From Sperchopsis tessellata (Eukaryota; Arthropoda; Insecta; Coleoptera; Hydrophilidae): a stretch of 34,465 nucleotides of DNA. The translations under genes and the position numbers were made by a program. The notes beneath the pieces are model-generated. The model saw only the letters and a list, made by a program, of their open reading frames with translations. It made no database searches and was not told the origin of the DNA. Location: contig JAWQRN010000197.1 of assembly GCA_033557685.1 (NCBI GenBank), forward strand, positions 1 to 34,465, in the 5' to 3' direction. This document shows positions 32,579 through 34,465 of the stretch, piece by piece. Position 1 is the first letter of the stretch. The number at the start of each line of letters is the position of its first letter.

Positions 32579-34465
32579 GTAAATCGTTACATTTTGTTTA
32601 TTATACATGCATGCATGTTTCTAAATTTACTTTAAATATATATGTACAAGGTAGATTTGAAAGTAATATATATGTTATGATCCCATCAACAACAACAATA
32701 GTAAAGTAATAAGTACCTGATGAATGGATTCCCAAAAATTATAAATGAAAACAACCATAAACACCACATTATTACAAGATCACTTTTGTATGATTAGCAA
32801 AGGAACTATCATGCTTTTATTTTCATAAATTACACCTGCCATAGTAGTAAATTGTTTTCACCTGCATATGAATATACATGGTATCCAAGTTTATTGTTTT
32901 ATATCTTCCTTGATTACATTTATAGCACGAGATTAAGGTAATAGTAAGCTGAATACTATTGAATATTTGCACTGTTTAAGTACCTATAAGTCATATCACA
33001 TTTTCAAGGCAAAACCCCACATTGGGTTGCAACTCCAAAGGAAGAAGAATGTCACATTGCTCAACATTTTCAAATGTAATGAAGGTATTTATGTCATACT
33101 ACCAATTGTATCTAAGGAAACGGCAATGCCATATTTTTAGAATGTGTATCATTCCAATTTTTTCACCTCACTTGTAAAAGAAAAGCCACTATCTAAGCTT
33201 TCATTTTGAATTTTGTAATTTCGGTAAATTGTAAGATTAATCAAAAATGTGTTTCTCATTTTGAGTAAATTTTCTAAGCTCGATCTGGAAATGAATAATG
33301 TGTTCAGTTAAATCCTTATCAATTTTTTTCTACAAAAATTTGCATTATGGATAGCAGTGCAATCTTTTTCTTTCGGAAAAGGAAAAATTCATTTACATTT
33401 TAAAAAAAGATATTATAATATTGTTGGTATTCTTAAATATATTAAGCAACATTTAATTATTTCCATAGATTAGTAATACAGGTGGTATGTTGGAAGTTGT
33501 TTCAATCAATCTAGTTTTACCACTGTAACCTTCTTGCTTGCTTATTGACCTCTGCTTCATTTTCCAAATTCCATGATGTTCTCATTTCCACCTTACAGTT
33601 AATTGACTATATGCTTCCTTTATCTCTACACATAGTAAAGTAGTAATAATTCTTTCTTTAGCGCTACATCCCTATGTGGGCTTTGGCCTCCACCATAATC
33701 TTTCCCCATCACCCCTTCAGTTATCAACCCTCATATTCCTGAGATCCTCCTTCATTGACTGGAACCATTTTTTCCTGGTCTACCTCTTGCTCATGTTTCT
33801 GGTTGTATCCATTCTGTTACTGCTCGTGTTTCTGCTTTGTTCCATTCTGTATATGTGCTTACCTCAGCCAACATATTCTTTGCGATTAATTTTGACACAT
33901 TAGCCATTATCTTCATTTCTTGTAGGGCCATGTATTTTCCTGAGAATCCTTCTATAAAATACTCTCATCAGAATAAAATACCAAAATTATTCTGAATTTA
34001 TACCCATTATATTTTTTGCATAATTTGTAATTTTCAGTTTACTTGACTTGCTTTCAAATCCGCAAGGTGATACATTACTCAAGAAGTACATTGGCAGTAA
34101 GTTGAAATAGTTACCGATTTTGGATAATATCTGTAATAACAACAGCACAACAATCAAATCAATTATAACTTTTAAAAATTCACTTTCAATTTTTAAACAA
34201 TATCTTTTGATTGTGCAAATAATATAATAAACAACTCGGATGTTACGTTCGTTTTACCAATATTTGATAATATTGGAACTTATTATCCTCGATTGCAATT
34301 ACCGTTCTTAATGCATAAATAAATACATTTTTGTATTTTAACTACATACTGTTTGAACTAAGTTACAGCCAATATATTGCACTCTTTCATCAAAACTATT
34401 CTTTGTACCATTTTAAATAATGTAAGAAAAACATTAATTTAGTACTAGGAGTGACACACACACAT
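32579..34465 (+). other. Probable first intron of the second gene, continuing past the window
   Basis: AT-rich DNA after a good donor. No ankyrin-like exon with matching phase is found up to the window end. The only recognisable content is the minus-strand LINE fragment at about 33660-33905. The window ends in a short CA run. Confidence 0.5.
33660..33905 (-). mobile_element. LINE 3' fragment (C-terminal region)
   Basis: The minus strand reads RGRPGKKWFQSMKEDLRNMR (about 33734-33793) followed by DGERLWWRPKPT. This matches the GRPRKRW...S.KED......R..W.......P segment found near the C-terminus of arthropod non-LTR elements. The long + strand frame over the same bases is a shadow of it. Confidence 0.75.

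Noticed and set aside
33006..33079. Possible second exon of the ankyrin-like gene after TTTTCAAG, phase-compatible
   Set aside because: The translation (GKTPHWVATPKEEECHIAQH) soon hits a stop and lacks ankyrin-repeat pattern; the acceptor is weak.
33676..33903. 75-codon + frame resembling a membrane segment
   Set aside because: It is the shadow of a LINE C-terminal segment (GRPGKKW...MKEDL) on the minus strand.

Overview
The window looks like part of an AT-rich, intron-rich, repeat-laden animal chromosome, most likely from an arthropod. The reasons are a metazoan-specific TBP-like factor gene split by an 11.3 kb and a 4.4 kb intron, consensus GT-AG splice sites, and decayed mariner, Penelope-like and LINE elements of types common in arthropod genomes. 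There are no bacterial-style operons, tRNAs, rRNAs or CRISPR arrays that I can see. The species cannot be named from the sequence.

Layout. Bases 1-1683: AT-rich upstream DNA starting in a TA microsatellite. Bases 1684-18210 (+ strand): one complete coding sequence in three exons for a TBP-like factor (TLF/TRF2/TBPL1), 277 aa after joining 1728-2254, 13518-13612 and 17999-18210. Both joins keep the frame and restore the two-repeat TBP saddle. Its first intron holds a nearly full-length but dead mariner (2767-3957), a head-to-head pair of 5'-truncated Penelope-like element copies (about 6335-7108 and 7158-7480), a CpG-rich block of short inverted motifs (about 7805-8060), a LINE reverse-transcriptase fragment (9387-9870), one copy of an unclassified dispersed repeat and two AT microsatellites. 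The second intron has a possible mariner scrap and an ATTA/TAAT-rich array next to a possible hAT fragment.

Bases 18211 to about 29470: 3' UTR and AT-rich intergenic DNA, with one candidate minus-strand terminal exon (21614-21832), the second dispersed-repeat copy (about 26330-26612) and another AT microsatellite. Bases 29477-30960: two LINE fragments. Bases 31428-31661: an unexplained open stretch of 78 codons that lacks a usable start. Bases 31975-32185: a mariner fragment. Bases 32488-32578: a convincing first coding exon of a second + strand gene, possibly an ankyrin-repeat protein, with an E-box and a YY1-like motif just upstream. The window ends inside what is probably its first intron, which contains a LINE 3' fragment on the minus strand.

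The two genes have no evident functional link. TRF2 is a core-promoter factor; the second gene is known here only from 30 codons. Most of the remaining sequence is transposon debris or featureless AT-rich DNA.
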